From the NCBI GenBank assembly GCA_963753075.1, contig CAVWAR010000003.1, forward strand, positions 19,135-83,134: a DNA stretch of 64,000 bases. The letters run 5' to 3'. The notes under the pieces are model-generated. The model was not told the origin of the DNA and did no database searches. It worked only from the letters and a program-made list of their open reading frames with translations. Positions within the stretch are counted from its first letter, which is position 1, and each line of letters starts with the position of its first letter. The translations under genes and the position numbers were made by a program. The DNA is from Prado023 sp963753075 (lineage in GTDB: Bacteria > Actinomycetota > Actinomycetes > S36-B12 > CAIYMF01). Positions 8,274 through 17,314 of the stretch are shown here, one piece after another.

Positions 8274-8957
8274 AGCTCCTGTCTACGCTCACAGGGTGCG
8301 ACGGCAACAGGGCCTTTGTGCCTTTCGATGAAGCTCATGGCCCCCCTCCCCGCCTAGCCGGGTTCAACGCCCGGGCGGCACGCCGAACGTGGAGGACGTT
8401 CCGCCGCGCACGATCGACGAGTGGCAGCGCCGGGTCCGGGTCCCCATAGAAGATCAGAGCACCGAACAGCCCGGCCGAGCCCCACAGGGTCTGGGTACCA
8501 AGATGGAGGCCGAGCAGCGCCGGGGCCCTCAAGACCCTGCGTGGCAGTAGCGCATTCGGGGGCTGCGTCCTAGCGCCGCCAGTGGACGCACCGCGTCGAG
8601 AGCATGGCCGGTCTCGGCTGTGCGGGCGTCGCTACCTAAGACGCAGCCAGACAAGGGGCGCGCTACCTGCGCTGGATTCGGCAGGGTCCATCTACGACCG
8701 CAAGTTGGGCCTGGGCCTTTGGTTCTGGACACGCAGAGCCCGCATTGGCTCCTCTTCCAGTGCAGTTGCGATCACGGTCTTCATCACGACCTTCCCCGCC
8801 GAGCTCCCGCCAAGTGTGTTGGGCCGCTCACACCGTCTCCGGGACAGTCTGTGGTTGGTGGTTGGGCGATGGTGGTGTTGGGGGCGTAGCGTGGAAGTGC
8901 CGACCGGGGAGGGTCGGGTATTGGGTCCACGGTTCCTCGGTCACCGGAGGAGGAGCC
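8274..8957. other. Long intergenic region between divergent secreted-protein genes
   Basis: About 680 bases without a supported gene, lying between the leftward lipoprotein operon and the rightward propeller gene, so it must hold both promoters. It contains the 13-bp inverted repeat described separately, whose left arm overlaps a degenerate member of the dispersed repeat family (CGTCCTAGCGCCGCCAGTGG). Confidence 0.4.
8561..8648. repeat. Inverted repeat, 13-bp arms
   Basis: GGCTGCGTCCTAG at 8561-8573 pairs with CTAAGACGCAGCC at 8636-8648, with one G-T type mismatch, enclosing 62 bases. The left arm runs into CGCCGCC, resembling the dispersed repeat family, so this may be two diverged copies in opposite orientation. 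Confidence 0.5.
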
Positions 8958-11037
8958 ATGTCGGGCCAATCACGTGCAGCGGATCCTGGGAATCACCAGC
9001 ACGGCGCGGGCGACCGCCATGGGCGGCGTGGCCGGCGGTGTGGGTTCGGGGCAGTGCTGGCCGGGGTGATGGTCGCGGGCCTGGTCAGTGCCCCCCCGGT
9101 GGTCGGGGCCAGTCCCGGGGTGGTGCCGGGATCGGTGCCTCAGGTCGTGGCCGCAGCACCGGCGGGCCCACCCTCGGTGGTCGTGCCGATGGCCAAGAAG
9201 AAGAAGCGGCCGCGGGTGCGGTTCGCCAGCAAGAAGCGGCTGGTGGTGAACATTGATCCGGACCTGCGGCGCAAGAAGAACTGGAAGTTCAAGCTGCAGC
9301 GCAAGTCCAAGGGCAAGTGGCGCAAGGTCGGGATCTACCGCACCCGGGGCAAGTCCGAGATCCGCAAGCTCAAAGTGAAGAAGGGCAAGTACCGGGTGAA
9401 GGTGTACGCCCGACCCGGGTACCGGAAGGTGACCACCAAGGCCTACCGATTCACCCCCACCACCCCCATCGTCCCAGTTACGCCACCCCCAACCCCGGAC
9501 ACCACGGCACCGGGTGTCGTCGGCGGGTTGGCGGTCACCGGCCGGACCGCGACGAGCATCAGTCTGGCGTGGACGAACCCGGCAGACGCGGACCTGGCCG
9601 CAGTGATCGTGCGCCGCGCGGCCGGCAGCACGGCGCCGGCAACCCCAACTGACTGGGGCCGCGGTGGCCCTGGCCTCAGCGACAGCGGCCTCGGTCACCG
9701 ATGCCGGTCTGCCGGTCGACGCCCGGCAGTCGTACGCGGTGTTCACCCGCGATACCACCGGCAACACCAGCCCCGGCGTCCCACTGACGACTCGGACCCT
9801 CGGACCCTCAGTCAAGGACACCACCCGGGTATCAGTCCGCAGCAACGGCGACCAGGCAAACGGCTTCTCCTACGACCCGGCGATCAGCGAAGACGGGCGG
9901 TGGATCACCTACCACTCGGATGCGGCGAACCTGGTCGGCGGGGACACCAACACCGCGCACGACGTGTTCCTGTTCGACCGGACGAATGGAGTCACGCAAC
10001 GCGTGTCCGTCCGCAGCGACGGTGGCCAAGCGACGGGCCACTCCTACGAGCCGGCGATCAGCGCCGATGGGCGGTGGATCACCTACAGTTCGGATGCGAC
10101 GAACCTGGTCGACGGTGACACCAACGGCGCGGCCGACGTGTTCCTGTTCGACTGCAACACCGGGACTACCCAACGCGTGTCCGTCCGCAGCAACGGCGCG
10201 CAGGCCACCGGAGGCTACTCCATGGAGCCGGCGATCAGCGCCGACGGGCGGTGGATCACCTACAGATCCGAGGCGACGAACCTGGTCACCAACGACACCA
10301 ACGGCGCGGCCGACGTGTTCCTGTTCGACCGCAACACCGGGACCACCCAACGAGTATCGATCCACAGCAACGGCGCGCAGGCAAACGACTACTCCTACCG
10401 GCCGGCGATCAGCGCCGACGGCCGGTGGATCACCTACCACTCGCGCGCGACGAACCTCGTCGCCAACGACACCAACAGCGAGTACGACGTGTTCCTGTTC
10501 GACCGCAACACCGGGACCACCCAACGAGTATCGATCCACAGCAACGGCGCCCAAGCCACCGGGCCCTCCTTCGCCCCGGTGATCAGCGCCGACGGGCGGT
10601 GGATCACCTACTCGTCGGAGGCGACGAACCTGGTCGCCAACGACACCAACGCGGCACCCGACGTGTTCCTGTTCGACCGAGACACCGGGACCACCCAACG
10701 GGTGTCGGTCCACAGCAACGGCAGCCAGGCCACCGGAGGCCGTTCATCCGAGCCGGCGATCAGCGCTGACGGCCGCTGGATCACCTACTACTCGTATGCG
10801 ACGAACCTCGTCGACAACGACACCAACGGCGAGTTCGACGTGTTCCTGTTCGACCTACAGACGGAACTCACCCGACGGGTCTCGGTCCACAGCAACGGCA
10901 GCCAAGCCACCCTCAGCTCCACGAATCCGGCCGTCAGCGCGCACGGGCGGTGGATCAGCTACACCTCGGACGCGGCGAACCTGGTCGCGAACGACACGAA
11001 CAGCCAGACCGACGTGTTCCTGGCCCGGATGTGGTGA
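8958..11037 (+). pseudogene. Secreted FN3 plus seven-bladed beta-propeller protein, one frameshift
   Basis: ATG 8958 follows GGAGGAGG. The N-terminus has a long arginine-rich signal region and hydrophobic LAGVMVAGLVSAPPVVGA. A lysine-rich basic stretch (KKKKRPRVRF, RRKKNWKFKLQRKSKGK) follows, then a fibronectin-III module (TAPGVVGGLAVTGRTA ... SLAWTNPADADL). Near 9650 the frame shifts by one base and resumes with ALASATAASVTDAG, completing the FN3. Seven repeats of ~56 residues follow, each with RVSV.S.G.QA, P.IS.DGRWITY.S.A.NLV, DTN, DVFLFD: TolB/PD40-like blades closing a propeller. The last blade ends DVFLARMW. Likely exported and binding carbohydrate or wall polymer; no catalytic motif seen. 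Confidence 0.7.
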
Positions 11038-11206
11038 CCGTGCGCACGCACTACCCTGGCCGCGCCTCGCGGTTCGCTGGGGGCAGGCCGCGGGCCCTCG
11101 ACACCGACGGCTACGCCGACCTGGTGAGCGGGGCGCCGCTGGAAGCGGCCGGGAGCCTGGACTAGGCCGGACGGGTCGCGTCGGCATGAGCGCCGCCTGG
11201 AACCTG

Positions 11207-11229
11207 CGTCATTGCGCCGCGAAACGTGC
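11207..11229 (+). repeat. Dispersed intergenic repeat, copy a (GAAA type)
   Basis: CGTCATTGCGCCGC followed by GAAACGTGC. It matches copy b (19503-19525) at nearly every position and lies between the propeller gene and the convergent DCC gene. Confidence 0.65.
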
Positions 11230-11334
11230 GGGGCTGCGACGGGCGACTCGGCACGCCGGATGCCGTGAAAGCCAGGCTGCCTCCCGAGGGCTGGGGCGGC
11301 TTTCCGCGGGGGAGGCGACCTCGGCCGGTTCGGC

Positions 11335-11730
11335 CTAGCGCGCGCTGTGCACGGGCTCGGGGGTCCGGCACGCGGCCGTGGCCCCGGGCAGGTGGTACCG
11401 CCGCTGGTACATGTGCGGCCCGATGGCCGCGAGTGCTTGGCGGACCCCGGGGGCTTGCATGAGCGCGCCGGCCAGGCGGAACGGCGGGCGGGACATCCGC
11501 AGCAGTTCGGCGACGGACTGTGGGCCGACCACGTGGCTGCCGTCGGGCCGGACGAGCACCGGGCCGCGGAGGACCTCGTCCTGCCCGATGCCGAGGGCGT
11601 CGAGATCCGCCGACTGGTAGGGGCGTATGTCGGCTGGCGGGGCCACCCGGGTCCGGATCTTCGCCGCAGCCTGGTCGCAGGGGCCGCAGTCACCGTCGAA
11701 GAGCCACAGGGCGGTTCGAATCTCAGTCAC
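11335..11730 (-). CDS. DCC family thiol-disulfide oxidoreductase-like protein (DUF393)
   Basis: The protein from GTG 11730 is 131 residues, the usual length, and opens TEIRTALWLFDGDCGPCDQ: the DxxCxxC motif (here DGDCGPCD) that names the family. Downstream are the expected VLVRPDGSHVVGPQSVAELL and a C-terminal Y..RYHLPG region. GTG 11730 is preferred over the longer frame because TATCCT lies six bases upstream, a leaderless arrangement, and because homology starts there. Members are small thioredoxin-fold relatives of uncertain substrate. It converges with the propeller gene. Confidence 0.8.
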   Translation of the reverse strand: MTEIRTALWLFDGDCGPCDQAAAKIRTRVAPPADIRPYQSADLDALGIGQDEVLRGPVLVRPDGSHVVGPQSVAELLRMSRPPFRLAGALMQAPGVRQALAAIGPHMYQRRYHLPGATAACRTPEPVHSAR

Positions 11731-11821
11731 TGGAGCAGGATACCCCGGGGAGTATGTATGTGCCATCTCACCGACAGGATTGATCGAGCGTTGAGCGCGG
11801 GCCCGGCCGGAGTCCGGTGCG

Positions 11822-12025
11822 GGTCGGCTGACCCGGATCGACCTGGCCACCGGCGATAAGAGCACATTGGCCGACGGGCTGGCCACGGACGTCCAGGGGC
11901 CTGCCGCCCTGGTCGCCGGCGAGATGAACGGCGTGGCCGTGGACCGCACCGGCACCATCCTGGTCAGCGCTGCCGGTTCAGAAGGGAGCGTCGTCTACCG
12001 GATCAAGGCGGTCCCCGCTCGCTGA
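11822..12025 (+). pseudogene. C-terminal fragment of an NHL/SMP-30-type propeller protein
   Basis: The frame reads GRLTRIDLATGDKSTLADG, then GPAALVAGEMNGVAVDRTG, TILVSAAGSEGSVVYRI and a TGA at 12023-12025. The repeated pattern RIDLATG..STLA and GVAVD..GTI.VS is typical of six-bladed lactonase-like or ScyD/ScyE-type propellers. There is no start codon or upstream homology, so it is the last one to two blades of a truncated gene. It lies back to back with the DCC gene. Confidence 0.55.
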
Positions 12026-12515
12026 GGACTGCTTGCTCGAGCAAGTACGCCGCCCGAACCCACCGCCGTGGGCTCGGGCAGCCCGGTACCCTCAGAACCG
12101 GCCCGGTGTGGATTTCCGCCTTCTGGGTTCAGCGACCGGCTCAGATGGACGACCGCGTCCTTTCGCCGCCTATCGCGCGCTGTCCATGGGGCTTCGGTGC
12201 AGCCAATGAGCCATCCAGCGCTGAGGAAGTCGACTTGTGTCCATTCTTCTGACCGCGCCGTCACCCTTGATGGGAGTCCATCGAGGGAGGTTCGGGATGG
12301 CGCCACAGCGAATGCCGCTGGGACCTGATGCCGACCCCATGAGCAGTTCAGTCACCCTCTGCATTTGCGGCATAACCTTGTGGCATCGCAGGGGCATATT
12401 CCGCCACGTTCTACCGGAATAGCTTCGACATTTCGACGAGAACCTTCCGACTCGCCCGACCCAAGTTCTACGCTGCTCTTGCCAGAGCAACTCCATTTCG
12501 CGAGGGGTGCCTCAG
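12026..12515. other. Intergenic region upstream of lsr2
   Basis: No gene is supported. It contains repeat copy B (12156-12178) and, from about 12340, a noticeably more AT-rich run leading to the lsr2 ribosome-binding site GAGGGG at 12502. The lsr2 promoter should be in this AT-rich part. Confidence 0.45.
12156..12178 (+). repeat. Dispersed intergenic repeat, copy B
   Basis: CGTCCTTTCGCCGCC then TATCGCGC, identical to copy A including the two preceding bases (25 bases in all), 7.3 kb away. The bases that follow (GCTGT) match those after the GAAA-type copy b, linking the two variants. Confidence 0.7.
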
Positions 12516-12836
12516 ATGCGCAAGGTCCAGGTCATCCTGCAGGACGACATCGACGGTAGCGAACCAGCACAGACCGTGTACTTCGCCGTGGACGGCAAGA
12601 CCTATGAGATCGACCTGAGCGAACAGCACGCCGCAGCACTCCGCGATGCCCTTGCCCCATGGATCGCGGCGGCTCGCCGAACCTCCACAACGCGAAACCC
12701 CAAGCCTCGAGCCACGTCGCAGGGGTCATCCGACACCGTCGACATCCGCCGCTGGGCCAAGGAGAACGACATCCCGGTCAGCGAACGCGGCCGCATCTCG
12801 ATCGACTTGCGCAACCGGTACGAGGCCGCCCACTAG
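12516..12836 (+). CDS. lsr2: Lsr2 family nucleoid-associated protein (xenogeneic silencer)
   Basis: A 106-residue protein beginning MRKVQVILQDDIDG, the invariant start of Lsr2, with the dimerisation strands TVYFAVDGKTYEIDLSEQH and helix AAALRDALAPWI, a flexible linker, and the DNA-binding domain IRRWAKENDIPVSERGR, where RGR is the minor-groove hook. Lsr2 bridges AT-rich DNA and silences acquired genes in Actinomycetota, playing the role of H-NS. GAGGGG eight bases before ATG 12516 fixes the start. Its stop codon lies inside the CTAG target duplicated by the IS1380 element, so the gene is intact although an IS sits directly behind it. Confidence 0.93.
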   Translation: MRKVQVILQDDIDGSEPAQTVYFAVDGKTYEIDLSEQHAAALRDALAPWIAAARRTSTTRNPKPRATSQGSSDTVDIRRWAKENDIPVSERGRISIDLRNRYEAAH

Positions 12837-14496
12837 CCCGGGTGTTTCACGGGTGAGTGGTGATCTCGGGGTGTAGATGCGCGAAAGTGCCTGTTCTGTC
12901 GGGGAAACTGGGTGTGTCTAAGACTCAGGATCGACCGATAGAAGAGGCACTTCGCAGGTGAAGCGTAGCAACCGGGTTCGGCGGGTCAAGGTCAGTGCGG
13001 ATGGCCGTGGGGTGGTGTCTCACGCGGGGGTGGGTCTGCTGCGGGAGGTGGCCGAGTCCACCGGCTTGACCGACGGGGTGACCGCAGCGCTGCGGGATAC
13101 GTACAAGGGCCGCCCGGTGCATGCCCCGGGCAGGGTGTTCACCGATCTGGCGTGCGCGGTCGCCGATGGCGCGGATGCGATCAGCGGGATCGCGGTCCTG
13201 GGTGACCGGATGGACTTGTTCGGTCCGGTCGCCTCGATGCCCACGACGTGGCGGCTGCTGGACCGCATCGACGACGACCATCATGGTCGGGTGCGCTCGG
13301 CGCGGGCCGCTGCGCGGGAACGGGCGTGGGCCGCCGGCGCGGCACCAGCCCCCGGATCGGAGCTGCGCCTGGACTTCGATGCCACGATCACGATCGCGCA
13401 CTCGGAGAAGGAGTCCGCGGCTCCGACGTGGAAGCGCACGTTCGGGTTCCACCCGCTGCTGTGTTTCCTGGACCGCCCCGAGGTCGCCGGCGGGGAAGCG
13501 CTGGCCGGGGTACTGCGGCCCGGGAACGCCGGGAGCAACACCGCCAAGGATCACATCACGGTGCTGGACCTGGCCCTGGCGCAGCTGCCGCACGCGTGGC
13601 GCCCGACTCCCGGGAAACCGGATGGGCCGCGGGTGCTGGCCCGGTCGGACTCCGCGGGGGCGACCCACGCGTTCGCCGACGGCGTGCGTGGCCCGCGGGG
13701 TCGAGTTCTCGTTCGGATTCCCGATCGACGCCCGGATCCGCCGAGTCGTGGACCTGATCCCCGAACACTGCTGGGACCCGGCCATCCAAAGCGACGAGCA
13801 CCTGCGGGACGGGGCATGGGTGTTCGAGGCCACCAGCATGATCACCCTGCGCAGCTGGCCGCCCGGGTCCCGACTGATCCTGCGCAAGGAACGCCCCCAC
13901 CCCGGCGCGCAGCTGACGTTCACCGACCTCGACGGCATGCGGATCACCGCGGTGCTGACCAACACCGGCCCAGGTGTCATCCCCGGGCAGGCCGCCGGGC
14001 TGGAGCTGCGCCACCGCCAACACGCCCGGGTCGAGGACCGGATCCGGGAGGCCAAGGCCACCGGCCTGCGGAACCTGCCCTGCCATGACACCGCGCTGAA
14101 CGCCACCTGGTTGGAGGTCGTGCTCACCGCCACCGACCTGATCACCTGGACCCAGCTGATCGCCTTCCACGACGCCCCGGTACTGGCCCGCTGCGAGATC
14201 CACGCCTTCCGCTACCGGGTCCTGCACGTCGCCGCCCGGATCACCCGAGGCGCCCGACGAACCCACCTACGCCTCGACCAGCGCTGGCGCTGGGCAGTCC
14301 AGATCGCCGCCGGGTTCCACCGAATACGCGCCGCGTTCGCCTGACCCACCGCGCCACCGCGCCTGACCCGAGGACCCCGCTAGACCCCACCCGACCGCGG
14401 TCGGGCCATCACCATGCCCCGACCACGACCACCCAACAGAAACCGGCAAACCGGACACCCCGCCCAGTCGATCACACCCCACGTGAAAGAGGGAGG
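12837..14496 (+). mobile_element. IS1380 family insertion sequence
   Basis: The element is 1,660 bp, normal for the family. Imperfect terminal inverted repeats start CCCGGGTGTTTCACGGG on the left and, read inward, CCTCCCTCTTTCACGTGGGG on the right. CTAG occurs directly outside both ends (12833-12836 and 14497-14500) and is the likely 4-bp target duplication. It encodes one transposase, frameshifted in this copy. Confidence 0.75.
12958..14344 (+). pseudogene. IS1380 family transposase, one-base frameshift
   Basis: Homology starts at NRVRRVKVSADGRGVVSHAG and runs through LRLDFDATITIAHSEKE (first catalytic Asp region) and ARSDSAGATHAFAD. At about 13681 one extra G shifts the frame; ACVARGVEFSFGFPIDAR follows in the next frame and homology continues through HARVEDRIREAKATGL (Glu region) to the stop at 14344. 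The start used is GTG 12958. Restored length is about 460 residues. The copy is not expected to transpose unless the frameshift is an assembly error. Confidence 0.85.
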
Positions 14497-14526
14497 CTAG
14501 TCCGAAAATGGAGGTGACCACGCGTG

Positions 14527-15813
14527 TCATGCGGCGGGTTCGAGGGTGACTCGGTAGCCGAGGTGTTGGAGTTCGCGGACGTGGTTGCGCATCTTGCGGT
14601 TGAGGTTGACGCGGGAGTCGTAGTAGTCGGGGCCGAGGTCGTGGAACTGGGTGTTCTCCTCGTTGAGGAGGTGCCAGATGATGACCAGGATGGAGCGTCC
14701 GACGGCGACGATGGCTCGCTTCTTTCCACGTCGTCGGGCAATCCGCCTGTAGCGCTCGCCGAGGAAGGTGTCGGTGCGACCGGCTGAGACGGCAGCCTCG
14801 CCCAGGACTCGGCCCAGGTAGCTGTTGCCGTGGCCGGTGGCACCGTTGCCCTTCTTGCGGCCGGCTGACTCCTTGATCCCGGGCGCGAACTTCGCCCATG
14901 AGGACAGGTGCGCGGGGGTCGGGAACTGAGCCATGTCGAGTCCGATCTCGGCGATGATCGCCTGCGCAGCGGTCACGCCGATTCCGGGGATCTCATCGAG
15001 GCGGGCGACCGCTGCGGCGGAAGGGGCGATCTGGTCGCTGATGCGTTCTTCGACGTCGGTGATGTCGGCGCCGAGCTGGTCGATGCGGGCGAGCATCTTG
15101 GTTAGCAGGAACGCGTGATGGTTGTTGAACCGACCGATGAACGCCTCCCGCAGCTGGGTGGTCTTCTTGCGCATCCGACCGCGGGCCATGTCGGCCAGGA
15201 CGTCGGGGTCGCGTTCGCCGGCGATGAGCGCGGCCATCATCGCCCGTCCGGAGACCCCGAAGATGTCCGAGGCCACGACCGAGACCTTGATCTGGGCGTC
15301 CTCCAACAGCTTCTCGACGCGCTGCTTCTCCGCGGTCCGTGCGCCGATCAGGTCGACCCGGTACCGGGTCAGGTCGCGCAGCATCCGGATCGGCTCCGGC
15401 GGCACGAAGCTAGCCCGCAGCATCTGTCGTTCGGCCACCTTGCACAGCCACACCGCGTCGAGTCGATCCGTCTTGGGACGACCCGGCAGGTGCTTGACGT
15501 CCTTGGCGTTGACCAGCCACGTCTCGAAGGAGCCCTCCAGCAGGTAGAACGGGGGCTTCCAGTAGTCGCCGGTGGCCTCCATGACCACCCTGCTCACGCC
15601 CAGGCCGGTCAGCCAGTTCGACATCGCCAGCAGCGAGCGGGTCATCGTGGAGAAGGTGCGCACCTCCTGCAGCCGTCGCCGGCCCGGGCCGGGCAGCCGC
15701 ACGCAGCACACCAGTTCGGTCTTGCCGATGTCCAACGCTGCGACCCGTTGGATGATCTCTTGATCGTCATGCTCAACTTCCACCACGGCCACCACCTTCG
15801 ACGGGAACCACAC
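14527..15813 (-). CDS. IS110 family transposase (DEDD recombinase)
   Basis: A 428-residue protein. The RuvC-like N-terminal domain shows AALDIGKTELVCCV (Asp), SRVVMEATGDYWKP (Glu) and GRPKTDRLDAVWLC (two Asp). The C-terminal Tnp20 domain shows DEIPGIGVTAAQAIIAE and SSWAKFAPGIKESAGRKKG with the conserved serine region. IS110 enzymes cut and insert without terminal repeats, guided by a bridge RNA from the element's end. Only about 45 bases separate its start from the left end of the IS3 element, which leaves little room for a bridge RNA upstream. The frame itself is intact. Confidence 0.9.
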   Translation of the reverse strand: MWFPSKVVAVVEVEHDDQEIIQRVAALDIGKTELVCCVRLPGPGRRRLQEVRTFSTMTRSLLAMSNWLTGLGVSRVVMEATGDYWKPPFYLLEGSFETWLVNAKDVKHLPGRPKTDRLDAVWLCKVAERQMLRASFVPPEPIRMLRDLTRYRVDLIGARTAEKQRVEKLLEDAQIKVSVVASDIFGVSGRAMMAALIAGERDPDVLADMARGRMRKKTTQLREAFIGRFNNHHAFLLTKMLARIDQLGADITDVEERISDQIAPSAAAVARLDEIPGIGVTAAQAIIAEIGLDMAQFPTPAHLSSWAKFAPGIKESAGRKKGNGATGHGNSYLGRVLGEAAVSAGRTDTFLGERYRRIARRRGKKRAIVAVGRSILVIIWHLLNEENTQFHDLGPDYYDSRVNLNRKMRNHVRELQHLGYRVTLEPAA

Positions 15814-15916
15814 ACAGGCGGCCGCCCGTAGGAGCTGCAGGGAAACGGCGAATCTAGTCGAGGTTCCCGAGACGAAGTGGACATCGTCTAGTAGGTCTTT
15901 GTGGCCTGCTGGAAGG

Positions 15917-16243
15917 ATGTCGTCATGTCAGGAGTCGTGCAGGTTCACTGCGGAGTACAAGATCGAGGCCGCTCATCGGGTGATCGATTCCGGGCGCAGC
16001 ATCGCGGAGGTGGCCCGGGATCTGTCGTTGAACGAGGTCACGTTGGGCAATTGGGTGCGTGAGGAACGCCGCCGCCTGGACGCCTTGGCCGGGACAGCCG
16101 CCGAGCCGTTGAGTGCGGTGGAACGCGCGGAGTTGCTGCGGTTGCGCAAGCAGGTCGCCGAGCAGGAGAAGGATCTGGCGTTCCTGGGAAAAGCAGCCGC
16201 GTACTTCGCCTCGAATCCACCAAAGCAGAGCGGTTTGCGTTGA
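15917..16243 (+). CDS. IS3 family transposase OrfA
   Basis: A ~108-residue helix-turn-helix protein: RFTAEYKIEAAHRVIDSG, SIAEVARDLSLNEVTLGNW (recognition helix), then a leucine-zipper-like ERAELLRLRKQVAEQEKDL. It binds the element ends and is normally joined to OrfB by programmed -1 frameshifting in the overlap. ATG 15917 is the first plausible start; the in-frame TTG 15899 would be longer. It overlaps OrfB by four bases. Confidence 0.85.
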   Translation: MSSCQESCRFTAEYKIEAAHRVIDSGRSIAEVARDLSLNEVTLGNWVREERRRLDALAGTAAEPLSAVERAELLRLRKQVAEQEKDLAFLGKAAAYFASNPPKQSGLR

Positions 16244-17122
16244 TGGCAGCGGAGTGCGCGAACTTCGAGATCACCCGGATGGCCCGCCTGCTGGAGGTGT
16301 CGCGGGCCGGCTACTACCGGTGGCTCGACGCGAAGGACAGCGACCCGCCGGCTGAGTCAGCCGCGCAGCGCCGGGCCGACCTCGACGCGATGATCCTGAC
16401 CCACCACCGGGAGTCGAAGGGGACCTACGGGTCCCCGAGGATCACCGCGGACCTGCACGACGATGGTGTCACCGTCAGCGTGAACACCGTCGCCGCCCGG
16501 ATGCGCGCCCTGGGCTTGGAGGGAATCAGCCCACGCACGTTCAAGGTCGTCACCACCGTGTCCGAGCGGGACGGGGTGTTCCCACCCGACCTGGTGGACC
16601 GGCACTTCGACCAGGGCCACCTGGATGCCGTGTGGACCTCGGACCTGACCTACATGACCACCGGAGAGGGTCCGGCGTTCCTGTGCGCGATCCGCGACGA
16701 GCACTCCGGGCGGGTCCTGGGCCACGCCAGCGCCAGATCACATGCGCGCCGAGCTGGTCGACCAATCGCTGCACCTGGCCGCGTTCACCCGCCACCACGA
16801 CTGCGCGGGAGTGATCTTCCACACCGACCGAGGTGGGCAGTTCAACGACCGGGACGTGATCGCGACCTGCGAGAAGTACGGCATCCGCCGCTCCATGGGC
16901 CGGACTGGATCGTGCTACGACCACGCCACCGCGGAGTCGTTCTGGTCGATCTTCAAGCACGAGTACTACTACCGCCACACCTTCGCCACCCTCGCCGAAC
17001 TGCGCGCCGGGATCGACGAGTTCATCGCCTACTACAACACCACCAGGAGGTACTCCAAGATCGGCCAGGTCAGCCCGATCAACTTCGAGCTACGATCAAC
17101 CCAGGCCGATCAGGCCGCATAA
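16240..17122 (+). pseudogene. IS3 family transposase OrfB (DDE integrase), frameshifted
   Basis: The HTH_21 region (TRMARLLEVSRAGYYRWL) and the DDE core are present: DAVWTSDLTYM (first Asp), IFHTDRGGQF (second Asp) and ATAESFWSIFKHE (Glu). Between the first and second Asp, at about 16735, one extra A in GCCAGATCACATG moves the frame; DHMRAELVDQSLHLA follows. Restored length is near 290 residues, as expected. Inactive as written. Confidence 0.85.
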
Positions 17123-17314
17123 CCCCGTGTCTACTTTCCGGGGGAACCTCACTCGTGCTCGTAGCAACATGGAAGGGCCCACAACACAGCTCCTGGCGCC
17201 CGACTCTGTTACGGCCTCAACAGGACCAAGGGGTGACGACGTCGACGGGCGACCGGTAGCCCATTTTCAGCCCGGGACGGGCCGCCCCGCCAGGGGCGAA
17301 GGATGACTCTGATG

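Larger units (their letters stand above)
15859..17151 (+). mobile_element. IS3 family insertion sequence
   Basis: The ends read inward as CGAGGTTCCCGAGACGAAGT (left, 15859) and TGAGGTTCCCCCGGAAAGTA (right, ending 17151), the terminal repeat type of IS3 elements. Two overlapping ORFs lie between them. No target duplication is evident: the flanks do not match, consistent with rearrangement next to the IS110 copy. Confidence 0.75.

Noticed and set aside
9832..10713. Tandem repeats in the propeller gene as a possible CRISPR-like array
   Set aside because: The ~168-bp periodicity is fully explained by codons of seven protein blades; there are no short direct repeats with unique spacers. No CRISPR array was seen anywhere in the window.
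13556..14266. Reverse frame across the IS1380 transposase
   Set aside because: It mirrors the transposase and has repetitive GDQ/HPG composition typical of antisense GC-rich frames.
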